Source: Symsagittifera roscoffensis
Taxonomy: Eukaryota > Xenacoelomorpha > Acoela > Convolutidae
Direction: 5' to 3'
Length of the DNA: 64,000 nucleotides
NCBI RefSeq assembly: GCF_963678635.1
Contig: NC_087068.1
Location: forward strand, 2,294,001-2,358,000
Shown here piece after piece: positions 13,564-24,097 of the stretch. Both the position numbers and the translations under genes were made by a program. Each line of letters begins with the position of its first letter. The first letter of the stretch is position 1. The notes below the pieces were generated by a model. That model saw only the letters and a program-made list of their open reading frames with translations, was not told where the DNA came from and searched no databases.

Positions 13564-15292
13564 TTTCGACCATTTATGCGATTATAATTCAATATAAACT
13601 ATTTTAAGAAATTGTTTTTTGTTTTTTTTTCTTCAAACTTCTACGTGCAGTGTAGATAAGTTTAGCAAAAAATGGAAGTTTATAGTGTTTTGGGAAAGCT
13701 TGGAAAATCAACTATTTGGACAATTTAAAAAAAGCCGAAAAAATTGTTTGAAAATCCCCCCTTTCACCCCCTCGAGAAAAACCTAGATCGGAGCCTGAAC
13801 ATAACATTTTAGAAAAAATCAATGATCAAATATAAAAATGCCTGAAAAAAAGGTATTTTGGGTGGACTATACTGTACAGCAAAGATGCTCTAAAAGAAAT
13901 TTGCCCTTTGGCAAGGAGCAACAAAAGAGAAGGAGGAAGACGAGCGGAATAAGACACCCTGAAAACGAAGGGAGAAATTAAAGGAGTGTCTTTTTAAAAC
14001 CAATTATTCCAACTTGTCATTTGTTTTCGGTCGTTGATCAATTAGAGATGGGCACAGTGCATATTTTTAGCAAATAATTTTGAAGAAAGAATTTCAGCAC
14101 AAATTTCAGAAAGGTCATTTCATTAAACAATTCACTTAAAAAAATCATCATTATCCAAGCTCAGACATTTTTATTGCTTCAAGATGAAAATCAAAAATAT
14201 TACGTGGATTTCATCAAATTTCAAAAATGTTCCAGAACAAGGAATTGAAAGACAAGTTGCTAAAACGAAAGCGTTGAAGAATTTCACAAAATTTATGAAT
14301 AAAGATTCGTACCAATTAACTTGCTAGTTTTAGTCTAATTTTTGAATAACTAAAACAGTTAAAGTGACCCATTGTTGTGTTAAACTTCGAATCCGAATTT
14401 CGCTCGGAATCCGAATTTTGCGCTTTAGTCGAGCATTGTTGGCAGCAATCTAAATGAATATCACACAAATACTTTTCTTCAAATCATTTGGATAACCGAG
14501 ATTATTAAAATAATAACAGATCATATTAAAAAGGCAGCAGGACTATTGTCTCTTTCTCAACCTGCCCTAAAAAATTTCAGTTTAGTATTTTCAGGATTTT
14601 AAAGGATAAAAAATTTCGGTAAAATCTCAGCCAAAAACAATTGACCTGAGTTCTCAACAACTACAAGCAGAAACCCGAGTTGTAATGAAAGTCCATACAA
14701 TTGCCTGATTGAATGAAAAAAAAACCAAGCGAAAATTTTAACACAAAATGAACTACTGCTTCTTTTCTGATTTTTCAGTTTTCTGTTTAATCAGAATTTT
14801 GAGGTGTTTGAGTGTAGTGAACGTTTCTGTCGTCCAATGATCGTTGATACGATCATGAAAAAAAAGATGATCATGAAAAAAAAAATTTAAAAAGGAGTTT
14901 TTTTTACACACAAAAGATTGAATAATTTGGTTTTGAACTCAAAATTTTGCTGTATTGGCACATTTTTAGTCCCTCTGTTCTTTCAAAGAAGACCTTAAGC
15001 TTCTTCTGCGTAGGTTTCTTGTAATTTTAAAATCAGTTCGAACGAAAAAATTTCTTCGAGCCAGTTTATTGTTGATAAGTATGTAGTTGTCTTGATACCG
15101 TCATAGTAATTCATACCATATTGTGCAGAGGAAAAGTTGGGCCTTCAAATGAAACTCTGTGTGGTTTAATAAAATCTGGTTGTGAACACCTTCGAATATT
15201 TAAAAGTAATCAAAACAAGCTGACAAAAGAACTTTAATTATTTTTTAAAGGAACGTTTTATGGTTCGAGCATAGTTTTCTTACGAAACACAT
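13563..15292. repeat. Unique leader segment S, copy 2
   Basis: Near-identical copy of 7830-9563, offset by 5733 bp at its start and 5729 bp at its end. It begins directly after a truncated satellite unit, so the left edge is the breakpoint of a tandem duplication. Differences I can see include a shorter T run near 13620, GACGAGC to GTCGAGC near 14428, and ACACCTT to AGACCTT near 14990. Confidence 0.9.
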
Positions 15293-17253
15293 CATTAAAG
15301 ATGGTTCTGATTTTTTATTCAGTGTAATTACTGTAGAATTTTTTTCAGATGTATCGCTTTTCCTTTTCAAGTATGATAATTTAGGATTTTATTTCGTAAA
15401 AAATTGGGTTTTTCTTGAAGAGCAAAGCAAATTAAAAAAGGACAAAAACAAAAACATATCATTGAAGCTGGTTCTGATTTTATTTTAGTGTAAATACTGT
15501 AGAATTTTTTCAGATGTATCGTTTTTCTTTTTCAAGTATGATAATTTAGGATTCTATTTTGTAAAAAATTGGGTTTTTCTTGAAGAGCAAAGCAAATTAA
15601 AAAAGGACGAAAACAAAAACATATTATTGAAGCTGGTTCTGATTTTATTTTAGTGTAAATACTGTAGAGTTTTTTCAGATGTATCGCTTTTCCTTTTCAA
15701 GTATGATAATTTAGGATTTTATTTCGTAAAAAATTTGGTTGTTCTTGAAGAGCAAAGCAAATTAAAAAAGGACAAAAACAAAAACATATCATTGAAGCTG
15801 GTTCTGATTTTATTTTAGTGTAAATACTGTAGAATTTTTTCAGATGTATCGCTTTTCCTTTTCAAGTATGATAATTTAGGATTCTATTTCGTAAAAAATT
15901 GAGTTTTTCTTGAAGAGCAAAGCAAATTAAAAAAGGACAAAAACAAAAACATATCATTGAAGCTGGTTCTGATTTTATTTTAGTGTAAATACTGTAGAGT
16001 TTTTTCAGATGTATCGCTTTTCCTTTTCAAGTATGATAATTTAGGATTTTATTTCGTAAAAAATTGGGTTGTTCTTGAAGAGCAAAGCAAATTAAAAAAG
16101 GACAAAAACAAAAACATATCATTGAAGCTGGTTCTGATTTTATTTTAGTGTAAATACTGTAGAGTTTTTTCAGATGTATCGCTTTTCCTTTTCAAGTATG
16201 ATAATTTAGGATTTTATTTCGTAAAAAATTGGGTTGTTCTTGAAGAGCAAAGCAAATTAAAAAAGGACAAAAACAAAAACATATCATTGAAGCTGTTTCT
16301 GATTTTATTTTAGTGTAAATACTGTAGAGTTTTTTCAGATGTATCGCTTTTCCTTTTCAAGTATGATAATTTAGGATTCTATTTTGTAAAAAATTGGGTT
16401 TTTCTTGAAGAGCAAAGCAAATTAAAAAAGGACAAAAACAAAAACATATCATTGAAGCTGGTTCTGATTTTATTTTAGTGTAAATACTGTAGAGTTTTTT
16501 CAGATGTATCGCTTTTCCTTTTCAAGTATGATAATTTAGGATTTTATTTCGTAAAAAATTAGGTTGTTCTTGAAGAGCAAAGCAAATTAAAAAAGGACAA
16601 AAACAAAAACATATCATTGAAGCTGGTTCTGATTTTATTTTAGTGTAAATACTGTAGAGTTTTTTCAGATGTATCGCTTTTCCTTTTCAAGTATGATAAT
16701 TTAGGATTCTATTTCGTAAAAAATTGGGTTTTTCTTGAAAAGCAAAGCAAATTAAAAAAGGACAAAAACAAAAACATATCATTGAAGCTGGTTCTGATTT
16801 TATTTTAGTGTAAATACTGTAGAGTTTTTTCAGATGTATCGCTTTTCCTTTTCAAGTATGATAATTTAGAATTCTATTTCGTAAAAAATTGGGTTTTTCT
16901 TGAAGAGCAAAGCAAATTAAAAAAGGACAAAAACAAAAACATATCATTGAAGCTGGTTCTGATTTTATTTTAGTGTAAATACTGTAGAGTTTTTTCAGAT
17001 GTATCGCTTTTCCTTTTCAAGTATGATAATTTAGGATTTTATTTCGTAAAAAATTGGGTTGTTCTTGAAGAGCAAAGCAAATTAAAAAAGGACAAAAACA
17101 AAAACATATCATTGAAGCTGGTTCTGATTTTATTTTAGTGTAAATACTGTAGAGTTTTTTCAGATGTATCGCTTTTCCTTTTCAAGTATGATAATTTAGG
17201 ATTTTATTTCGTAAAAAATTGGGTTGTTCTTGAAGAGCGTAGCAAATTAAAAA
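15293..17253. repeat. 165-bp satellite array B, about 12 units
   Basis: Same unit as array A. The first units carry the same variant series as the start of array A (for example the rare ATTGAGTTTTTC variant in unit 4 of both), as expected if S plus array was duplicated in tandem. The last unit decays after TTCTTGAAGAGC into single-copy sequence with two short AGAGCAATCCGAATAT repeats, which looks like the natural right edge of the array. Confidence 0.93.
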
Positions 17254-19140
17254 GAGCAATCCGAATATCAGAGCAATCCGAATATTAAATTTATCGTCCA
17301 TCATTTTCATCTTTCTTCATCATCATGTGGATTTTTTGAAGAAAAAAAAATTGCACCCAAAATGAAGACTTCCCACTGAATGATAGATTTTTATTTTGGC
17401 TTAATTTTGGAAGCTGTGATCTTGAGATGAAATGTCTTCACTTGCTTAGAATTCATCATTTGGTTACAAATGTTTTTAGTGCATTGGCAACATGACGTTT
17501 AAATTAAAAAAAAATTGGTCTTTTTTCATTTAAATACTTGCATGAATGCTCAAAAATCATCAAACAGTTATTCGAAGAAAAAAAAAACAGATAATGGAGC
17601 TCTGGGTTGGAAGCACTAGATCCTAGAAATATCTATCAGTTTTTTCATTAAGCTTAAGATTGATGGCATTTAACCCAAAGATTAATATAAATTCCCAAGG
17701 TACGTATGATGAGTAACAAACGCCTGCTATGGACGTATTATCAGAAAAGTTAAAAATACCTTTACTTCGACAAATTCGAACCAAAAAAAGAATTCCAAGG
17801 TACACTGCAATAAATAATTTTTAGCCATTCTATTTGTAGCGTCGGCTAATTTGCAACATTGCAAGTAGTTTGATCGATAGTTTCTGAACCTACTTATTAA
17901 AAAAGAATTGACCCTACTTATTGACCCATGTTTGCCTCGAAATCAAAACTATCAACATTTTTTTCTGTCTTTTGCATGTGAGTTTTTGAGGTTTGAATTT
18001 TGAATAATTAAATAGAAATTATCTCTTTAAATTTGGGTTTAAATCCATGAACTGAACTCAAATAGCTAAAATGAACTTTTTATCAAGTGCTCATACTTGC
18101 ACATTGTTTTAATCAATGCAACAAGAGTATTATGTTGGATCACATGAGTACCCTAAGAAAGCCGCACAAAATTATACTGAAGAAGAAGCTTTTGGTGTGC
18201 AACTAGCGCTCATGTTTTTTTCAGACATATTTATATTTGCAGAAAAAGATTTTGAAAAATGGAAAATTTCTGTTTCTAAAAAAATTTGCAAAAATTTTTT
18301 TTTCAACATATTATGTTCACGTGACAAGATAGACAAGCTGATTATTAGACGCTTTTAAAATAGAATAGGTATGAGTTTGATTTCCAAAAAAAAACTGAAA
18401 AGCTATGATTGAAAAAACGGGGTGCTGTTTTTAAGGGTTTTTAAATACTACCACACTAGATGTCGGTGAATTTGCTTTGAGGTTCCTGAAGTTGTGTGAA
18501 AAATTTTACCCAAGGTGATAGTACCCTTGTGTTTTTTGAGGTTGCTATGATGAAACAGTTAACTTTATCCGCAAACTTAAAAGGTATTAAAAGTTTTTTT
18601 TGGAGCAGTTAATAAAAAACAGCTGAAAGTAATATTAAGTTGAAGTATTAAAAGTAGTAAAAATTTCAGGCAAACTACTTTCAACGAAACAAAATAACAT
18701 AAATGTTGTGTTTGTAAATTACGAGAACAAGTTAAGAAATCAGATTTGCAAGAGATAATCGAAAATATCAAAACAGAATTTTGAAAGGCGAATTGTTGAA
18801 TTGTGACCGATAAGTGGAGGAACTTGTCAATCAGACTGAATTAAGTCCCCTGACAGGAACTTCAGATGGAAGCGGTTCGGCGAAACCCAATACAATGAGG
18901 ATATTAATTAGACAGATTATCTAATCAAAAGGAGGGGAAAAGCTTCAAATTAGGCGGAAATCGGAGTGATTAAAATTACTGAGTATTTTTTCACGACTTG
19001 ACAAATAGAGCAGAAAAGAATTTATTCAAGTACGGCTGAAATTTAAAAATTTCACGTGTATTTAAAGAGCTTTTTAAGGAAACTAAAAACGAAGTGATCA
19101 GTGATTTGTACGATGAAAAATAAAATCAAGTTTTTGACAG
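17254..19140. other. AT-rich non-coding stretch
   Basis: No recognisable gene, RNA or transposon end. Small open frames (for example around 17.6-17.8 kb and 18.1-18.4 kb) have low-complexity composition and no splice or start context. A short, weakly exon-like patch follows CCCCTGACAG at about 18861 but closes within 50 bp in most frames. Confidence 0.5.
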
Positions 19141-19229
19141 GTTATCATTTTCGCTCTCCCGTCTACGTCAAATTGGTTTCATTCCGCTGTCTCGACGAAT
19201 TTGAAGTAGGTTGTGAAGCTTTAGTGGTT
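19141..19229 (+). CDS. Candidate internal exon, unknown gene
   Basis: An 89-bp GC-richer island lies between an acceptor (AAGTTTTTGACAG) and a strong donor (GTGGTTGTAAGATG). Only one frame is open: two bases complete a codon, then 29 codons reading YHFRSPVYVKLVSF, a short stretch rich in acidic residues and two Cys, and VV at the donor. The other two frames stop inside. I do not recognise the protein and found no partner exons. The support is splice signals plus single-frame openness. Confidence 0.35.
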
Positions 19230-20770
19230 GTAAGATGACTTTCGTTACCTGATGATTGATTATATTTTGCAATGTCATAAAATAGAACAGCAGTGGAACA
19301 ATTTTATTGGAGATGGTCTTATTTCATGGAAATTTTTTAATTTATGGTTGAAAAATGAAAGGAAAAATTTTCTCAGCCTTCATTTTAATAAAAACTTGTC
19401 AAGAAAAATTATTCTATGACAAAAAATGAGACTATCAATCAGAAATAGATGCAGGAAAATTTTTTACAACAACGAGCAAAAGTCAAAATTAAACCTAAGA
19501 TGCTAAATTCGTTTTTAGTTTTTTCAGGCCACCTAAAAATCTCAATTTTAAATTTTTGAAAGATCTGAGACTGAGTTAAATTATTTTTACGGCCACGGAG
19601 TGATGAAAAATTTTGAATTCAAGTGTTTTCCTTCCCCAAAAAAGGTGATTAAGGATGAATCAATGAAGTCTAATTTTGGTATCTTTTCAGTCGCGATTAG
19701 ATCTGCAATGAAAAATTTCCAAAAATGTTTCAACAATTTCGAGAAAAAAGTTCAGAACAATTCACAATTTGAAGTTTTTTGAATTATCGAATTTTCTCGC
19801 GGGAGAAATTTCCAGAGAAAAACTTCACAGTGTCGAGAAAAAAGTTTTGAACAAATGATATTTTGAACTATTTATGGATTTTGGATTTTGGAGTATTTAA
19901 AAAAAGTGCCGACCTGTTTCTTTTCAATTATTCATTCAAATTGGGTTTTCGAGCCTTCTAAAACACTGATTTTCCGAAATAGACCTGATTTTCCAAAAAA
20001 TTGTCAACAGCAGGCCAAAAAGAAGTTTTAGTTTTTTTTTTGGTTGTTTTGATAAAAAAAAGTTTTTGGCGCTCCCTCTCCCATCTAAGTCGGCTCCCAG
20101 TTAGCAATTAGCAAAAAATAGGTTTAGTTGACAATAAGGGCTGTCAAAATAGTATCAGGGTTTCAATACCGGAGCGAAGGCGTCTGCAGCACCCCCATAA
20201 AACCTGTACTGGGAGGTTGGATGACTAGTTAAATGCAACGCATCTTTTTGATCTAGTAAATGCATAAAAATACAGAAATTTGGGTCGTTCAAATATTAAA
20301 AAACTAGTTCTCCAAGGTGATTGATTTATTTCCCTCGTTCTACACGCAACTTACTTTGGGAAAAATAGGTGTTTTCTAAAAAAAACTTTGAAACAACAGG
20401 TCGGAGTTGCATTGTTTCCTAGTTAACTTAAAAACTTTTGACTTTCACTTTTTTCAATTACACTTCTCTTCTCTGAGAACACAAGCAAAAAGGAACAAGA
20501 CTGTGCTTCTCAAACACAAGCTGTGCTTCTCAAACACAAGCAAAAAGGAACAAGACTGCTCAAATCAGGGCGAAGCCCTGAATGTTCCGGCTGCCTTTTA
20601 CGGTCTATGGAGCAGAAATAACATGCAAATTTAAATTTAATGAAATAAAATTTTGACAATTTTTTTTTTTTAATTTTGAGGTTTTTTGTGAAAACATCCC
20701 CCACACGTCATATTAAGTAGAAGTGATAGATTTTTCTCCTATTAACAAATCAATTATGTCATATAAGCTT
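19230..20770. other. Non-coding, with small repeats
   Basis: AT-rich. At 20482-20560 a CTTCTCAAACACAAGC/AAAAAGGAACAAGACTG segment is partly duplicated in tandem. It runs into a half copy of the dispersed palindromic repeat (CAGGGCGAAGCCCTGAATGT, about 20568-20587). No gene was seen. Confidence 0.5.
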
Positions 20771-21081
20771 CCTCGAACCAATTTGGAACGATTTCTCAGA
20801 TGGATAAAATCTCGCTTACGCTTTAATAGCGCGAAATATGTCGCGCGTTGGTTGTCCCAAATTGGCCAAAATGGCAAACTTTAAACCCCCATAACTTTAC
20901 AAAAAATGATCACAGGTGAAATATCTTTTCAAAATTATGCTCAGGACAATAATAGCTTTCGAAAGATATCAAAAAAAAACTCCGTCAAAAATGACTAGTT
21001 AAAAAGTCGAAATTTGTCTGAAGAAAAAAAAACCCACTCCGAGCCCAAATACTCCGTTACTTTCGTTACGAAAGTCGGAAC
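20771..21081 (+). repeat. Dispersed repeat DR1, copy 1
   Basis: About 310 bp, running from AACCAATTTGGAACGATTTC through AATAGCGCGAAATATG, CCCAAATTGGCCAAAATGGC, ATAACTTTACAAAAAATGAT and GCTCAGGACAATAATAG to TTACGAAAGTCGGAAC. The same blocks in the same order occur at 40937-41258 (inverted), 42045-42300, 43071-43345 (inverted) and 43590-43830. Non-coding. It has the size and dispersal of a short interspersed or miniature transposable element. Confidence 0.75.
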
Positions 21082-21095
21082 AAAAAGAGCTTTAA

Positions 21096-21449
21096 AATGC
21101 AACGAAAAATAAAAAAATAATCTTCTAAAAATATAGGCCTGTGCGCCTACGGGATTCAAACACCATACCTAAGAGCTTCAGAGTTACAAAACCCTGGTCG
21201 AGATCCCGCTCAAAAACCGCTCAAAATTTGAACGGTTTGAGCGGTTTTCCCGCAAGATTTGAGTGGTTTGGGTGTTTTTTTTGGAAAAACGGCCAAACCG
21301 CTCAAATCGTGCCTTGAAAAACCGATCAAAAGCCGCTCAAATCTTGCGCGGTTTTCGGGAGTTTTTTTTTTTTTTTTTAGAAAAACCGCTCATAAACCGC
21401 TCAAATCGCTCATTATGAAGCAAGATTTTCAGCGAAATCGTCTAATCTT
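21096..21449 (+). repeat. GAGCGGTT-palindrome module, copy 1
   Basis: First of two tandem copies (period about 392 bp). It starts at AATGCAACGAAAAATAA. It contains a tRNA-like segment whose reverse complement has TGTTTGAATCCCG (B-box-like, about 21151-21163), then a run of AACCGCTCAAA and TTTGAGCGGTTT motifs in both orientations that can fold into several hairpins. Ends near CAAGATTTTCAGCGAAATCG. Confidence 0.75.
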
Positions 21450-21487
21450 TTAGTCGCAATTAGATCTGCAATAAAAAAATTTCCAAA

Positions 21488-21827
21488 AATGCAACGAAAA
21501 ATAAGTAAATAATCTTCTAAAATTATAAGCCTGTGCGTCTACGGGATTCAAACACCAGACCTAAGAGCTTCAGAGTTACATAACCCTGGTCGAGATCCCG
21601 CTCAAAAACCGCTCAAAATTTGAACGGTTTGAGCGGTTTTCCAGCAAGATTTGAGCGGTTTGGGTGGTTTTTGTGGAAAAACGGTCAAACCGCTCAAATC
21701 GTGCCTTGAAAAACCGATCAAAAGCCGCTCAAATCTTGCGCGGTTTTCGGGAGTTTTTTTTTTAGAAAAACCGCTCAAACCGCTCATTATGAAGCAAGAT
21801 TTTCAGCGCAATCGTCTAAAAATACAG
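21488..21827 (+). repeat. GAGCGGTT-palindrome module, copy 2
   Basis: Second tandem copy, about 90% identical to 21096-21449 and with the same order of blocks (tRNA-like part, GAGCGGTT motifs, GAAGCAAGATTTTCAGCG). The short open frames on both strands here are by-products of the repeated motif. Confidence 0.75.
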
Positions 21828-23195
21828 CTCAAACCGCTCAAATCTTGCTTCAAGTTAGGTGAAAAATCTCGATTCGGGAACCTCTCCATAGCCCCACCTA
21901 CCTGGCGACTAAACTGGAGTCAATAGTAAAGCGGATAAAACACAAGCTACTAAATTGTCAAAAAAAATAGAGCTGGAGCATACTGAAACTGAGCTATTTT
22001 GTTAAGCATTTTTGTTAAGTTTATGACAACTAGATTGAAAAAAAAAAGAACTCGTAATATAACACAAATTTTGCTTGTTTAATACTTCCCGTGTTAAGCT
22101 AATAAGAAAAGATATAAAGTTTCCGAATGGGAAAAAAAATTTGCCAGGTGTTCGGTTGAAAATTGGTATGATAATTATGCGGGTGGGATCATCTTTCCCT
22201 TCTCATGAAAACAAAACCTGAACAAATCTTCACCACGGAACATTTCAAACCTCTCAACACTGATTGTAAAACCATTCAAACGCAGACAGAACGAAAAATT
22301 CTTTTTCCGTTTCAACTAAAACAGAAATGACCAAAACCGTCATAGTTCATGATGGATCATTCAATTTTGTAGAAGCATTTAGAGAAAACCAAGGCTGAAT
22401 TTGATTATAAACCTCAAAATAAATACGCAGCAAATTTTCGAAATTATATAGTCCACGTAATAGTTTGGACTCTATCATCGAGTATAGCCGCCAGCAATCA
22501 TTTCTTATAATCTCGTATAATAAGCGATTGACTCTCAAAATTTTATTAAAAAAGTAGATTGGATTTTATAAACCTTATTTTTGATAAAAATTCCGAGGGT
22601 ATTAGGCACTTAGTTAATTTTTGAAATACAGACAAACATTTCTAGTTCATATTGTATAAATACAATTTTAAAGAACACCTTGAAAACGTATAATCATCCT
22701 ATTTCGAAAAAAAATCATGGAACAAACTTCGGCTCTTAACCATTATAGCCTCCGCTAAAAAAAGCCCGCGTAAAAAAAACAATCCAACTGTGAAGTGTTT
22801 CAGAGCTTTTGTTGCTGATGAAGTGAAGGAGCTCAAAACTCATGTCAAAAACCTATGAGAGGGACCAAAATAAGGAGAACCAGGTTGCCGAAAATGCGGA
22901 AAAACGTTTTTTTTTTGTAATTTTAAGATAAAATACATATTCTGAACAACTTAAACTGACAATTAGAGCGTCTCTTCTCAGGGAACAATTTTCCATATCT
23001 TTTTTACGAGCGTCTGTTAAATGTTACAAAATTAAGACAAGCAGCCAAATGCCGATGCTATAGCGGCCGAACAACTCAGTTGGAAATGTCTGACAAACGG
23101 CTGTCTCAGAAAACGAGAACGATGTATCCAATCGAAAGAATGGTTTGATTTTGGATCTAAAGACTTTGGTCTATCTCACATTTCAGCGCAAAAAC
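21828..23195. other. Non-coding flank of the Copia element
   Basis: No clear gene. Two short open stretches, a 40-codon ATG frame from about 22206 (+) and a 63-codon frame at 22347-22538 (-), have protein-like composition but no supporting splice or family signal. Confidence 0.4.
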
Positions 23196-23520
23196 TGATA
23201 AGATTCAGAGTTAGAGCAAATATGAGTAAGAGCTGAGGTTATAAACTAAGATAGAATCTGAGGTTTAATTGAAGACTGAGAAGGAGTAGTGATTATTGGA
23301 GAAGGAATTGAGAAAACTCATCAAAATAACTTGAAAAACAAACCAAGCATCAGAAAAATACTATTTCATTTGTTTCTGACTAATTATTTATTTTGACATC
23401 ACTTGTTGCCCTTGTCTGATTTTTATCAGTTATAACTGGCTGAATCATGTTTTGATCTCCAAACTGATTTTCTTCAATTCATAAGTTTGACCTTGAAATG
23501 GTCTGATCTCTACCATCCCA
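23196..23520 (-). repeat. Copia 3' LTR (left copy)
   Basis: Aligns with 36758-37079 through shared blocks such as AGTTAGAGCAA, AAGATAGAATC(T)GAGGTTT, GTAGTGATT, AGCATCAGAAAA and CTTGAAATGGTC. The two are heavily diverged, with many substitutions and small indels. On the element's strand it starts TGGGATGG and ends ..TTATCA; it reads TG..CA on either strand. Confidence 0.7.
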
Positions 23521-23610
23521 CTAAGGTTGAATTGGTTTTGTCCAGAGTTAAATAGCCTTGTCCAGCTTTGTCCTTTAGCCTTGCTCAGGGCTTTCATTAA
23601 TAGATCAGCT
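23521..23610 (-). pseudogene. Copia pol 3' tail beyond the BEL insertion
   Basis: On the minus strand the frame reads DLLMKALSKAKGQSWTRLF, matching the conserved end of Copia RNase H/pol (DxxTKALxxxK...). It is the continuation of the RNase H fragment that stops at 33305, and the two are separated exactly by the BEL element and its CAGCT target duplication. Confidence 0.7.
23606..23610. other. Target-site duplication of the BEL element (left)
   Basis: CAGCT directly before the left LTR, matching CAGCT at 33305-33309 directly after the right LTR. A 5-bp duplication is normal for BEL/Pao integrases. Confidence 0.9.
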
Positions 23611-24097
23611 TGTGCGCGTCAATCTCCAAGATTATAAAAAAAAAACGGTTTTTAAACACTTTAATTAATGAGTATTTTCTCGGCAAAATAACTCCGGAAA
23701 TATAACGGAAATTTGAAAATATAACGATAATTTTAACAAACTTTATCATCGGTAACATCGGCCACAATAAACTGCATAACTCAAAGCAAGCTGCAAAAAT
23801 GGCCAGTATTTGTCCTTGAGACAAATTGCTCTTTTTAAAGGTCAGCCATAACCAAGGCTGAACCAAATTAGAGCGAAAAGACGGTTAAAATGGGTTTTGG
23901 GGGGACCGAACCTGGTTACGGAGCATCCCATCAAGTTCGGTGCACATTCGAGTTCTAGAAAGGAAATGACCTAGTCGGGATTCGAACCGGCACCGAACCC
24001 GCCGGGACGCACCATGTATACGCTTGGCTACTGTCCCTGTATGTATTTACTTTTATATGCATTTATACTCTCGCACATTTACATTTGCGCTGCAACA
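23611..24097 (-). repeat. BEL 3' LTR
   Basis: 487 bp, TG...CA, nearly identical to 32819-33304. The pol stop codon (24079-24081) lies inside it, so the last five codons are LTR-encoded. It contains a tRNA-like segment (23972-24032). Confidence 0.95.
23972..24032 (-). promoter_or_regulatory. tRNA-like segment with B-box in the 3' LTR
   Basis: On the element's strand the sequence reads GTAGCCAAGCGTATAC (A-box-like), then a GC-rich spacer, then CGGTTCGAATCCCG, an exact match to the RNA polymerase III B-box core GGTTCGANNCC. Spacing is tRNA-like, but I could not fold a full cloverleaf, so a functional tRNA is unlikely. The same segment is in the other LTR. Confidence 0.5.

Noticed and set aside
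9564-17253. Possible CRISPR-like array
   Set aside because: The units are 165 bp, directly adjacent and without unique spacers, in a eukaryotic setting; it is a satellite.
22347-22538. 63-codon minus-strand frame with a GAG|GTTTAT donor-like site
   Set aside because: Acceptor side is poor and the protein is not recognised.
23972-24032. Functional tRNA gene in the BEL LTR
   Set aside because: B-box is exact but no complete cloverleaf or acceptor stem can be formed; listed only as tRNA-like.
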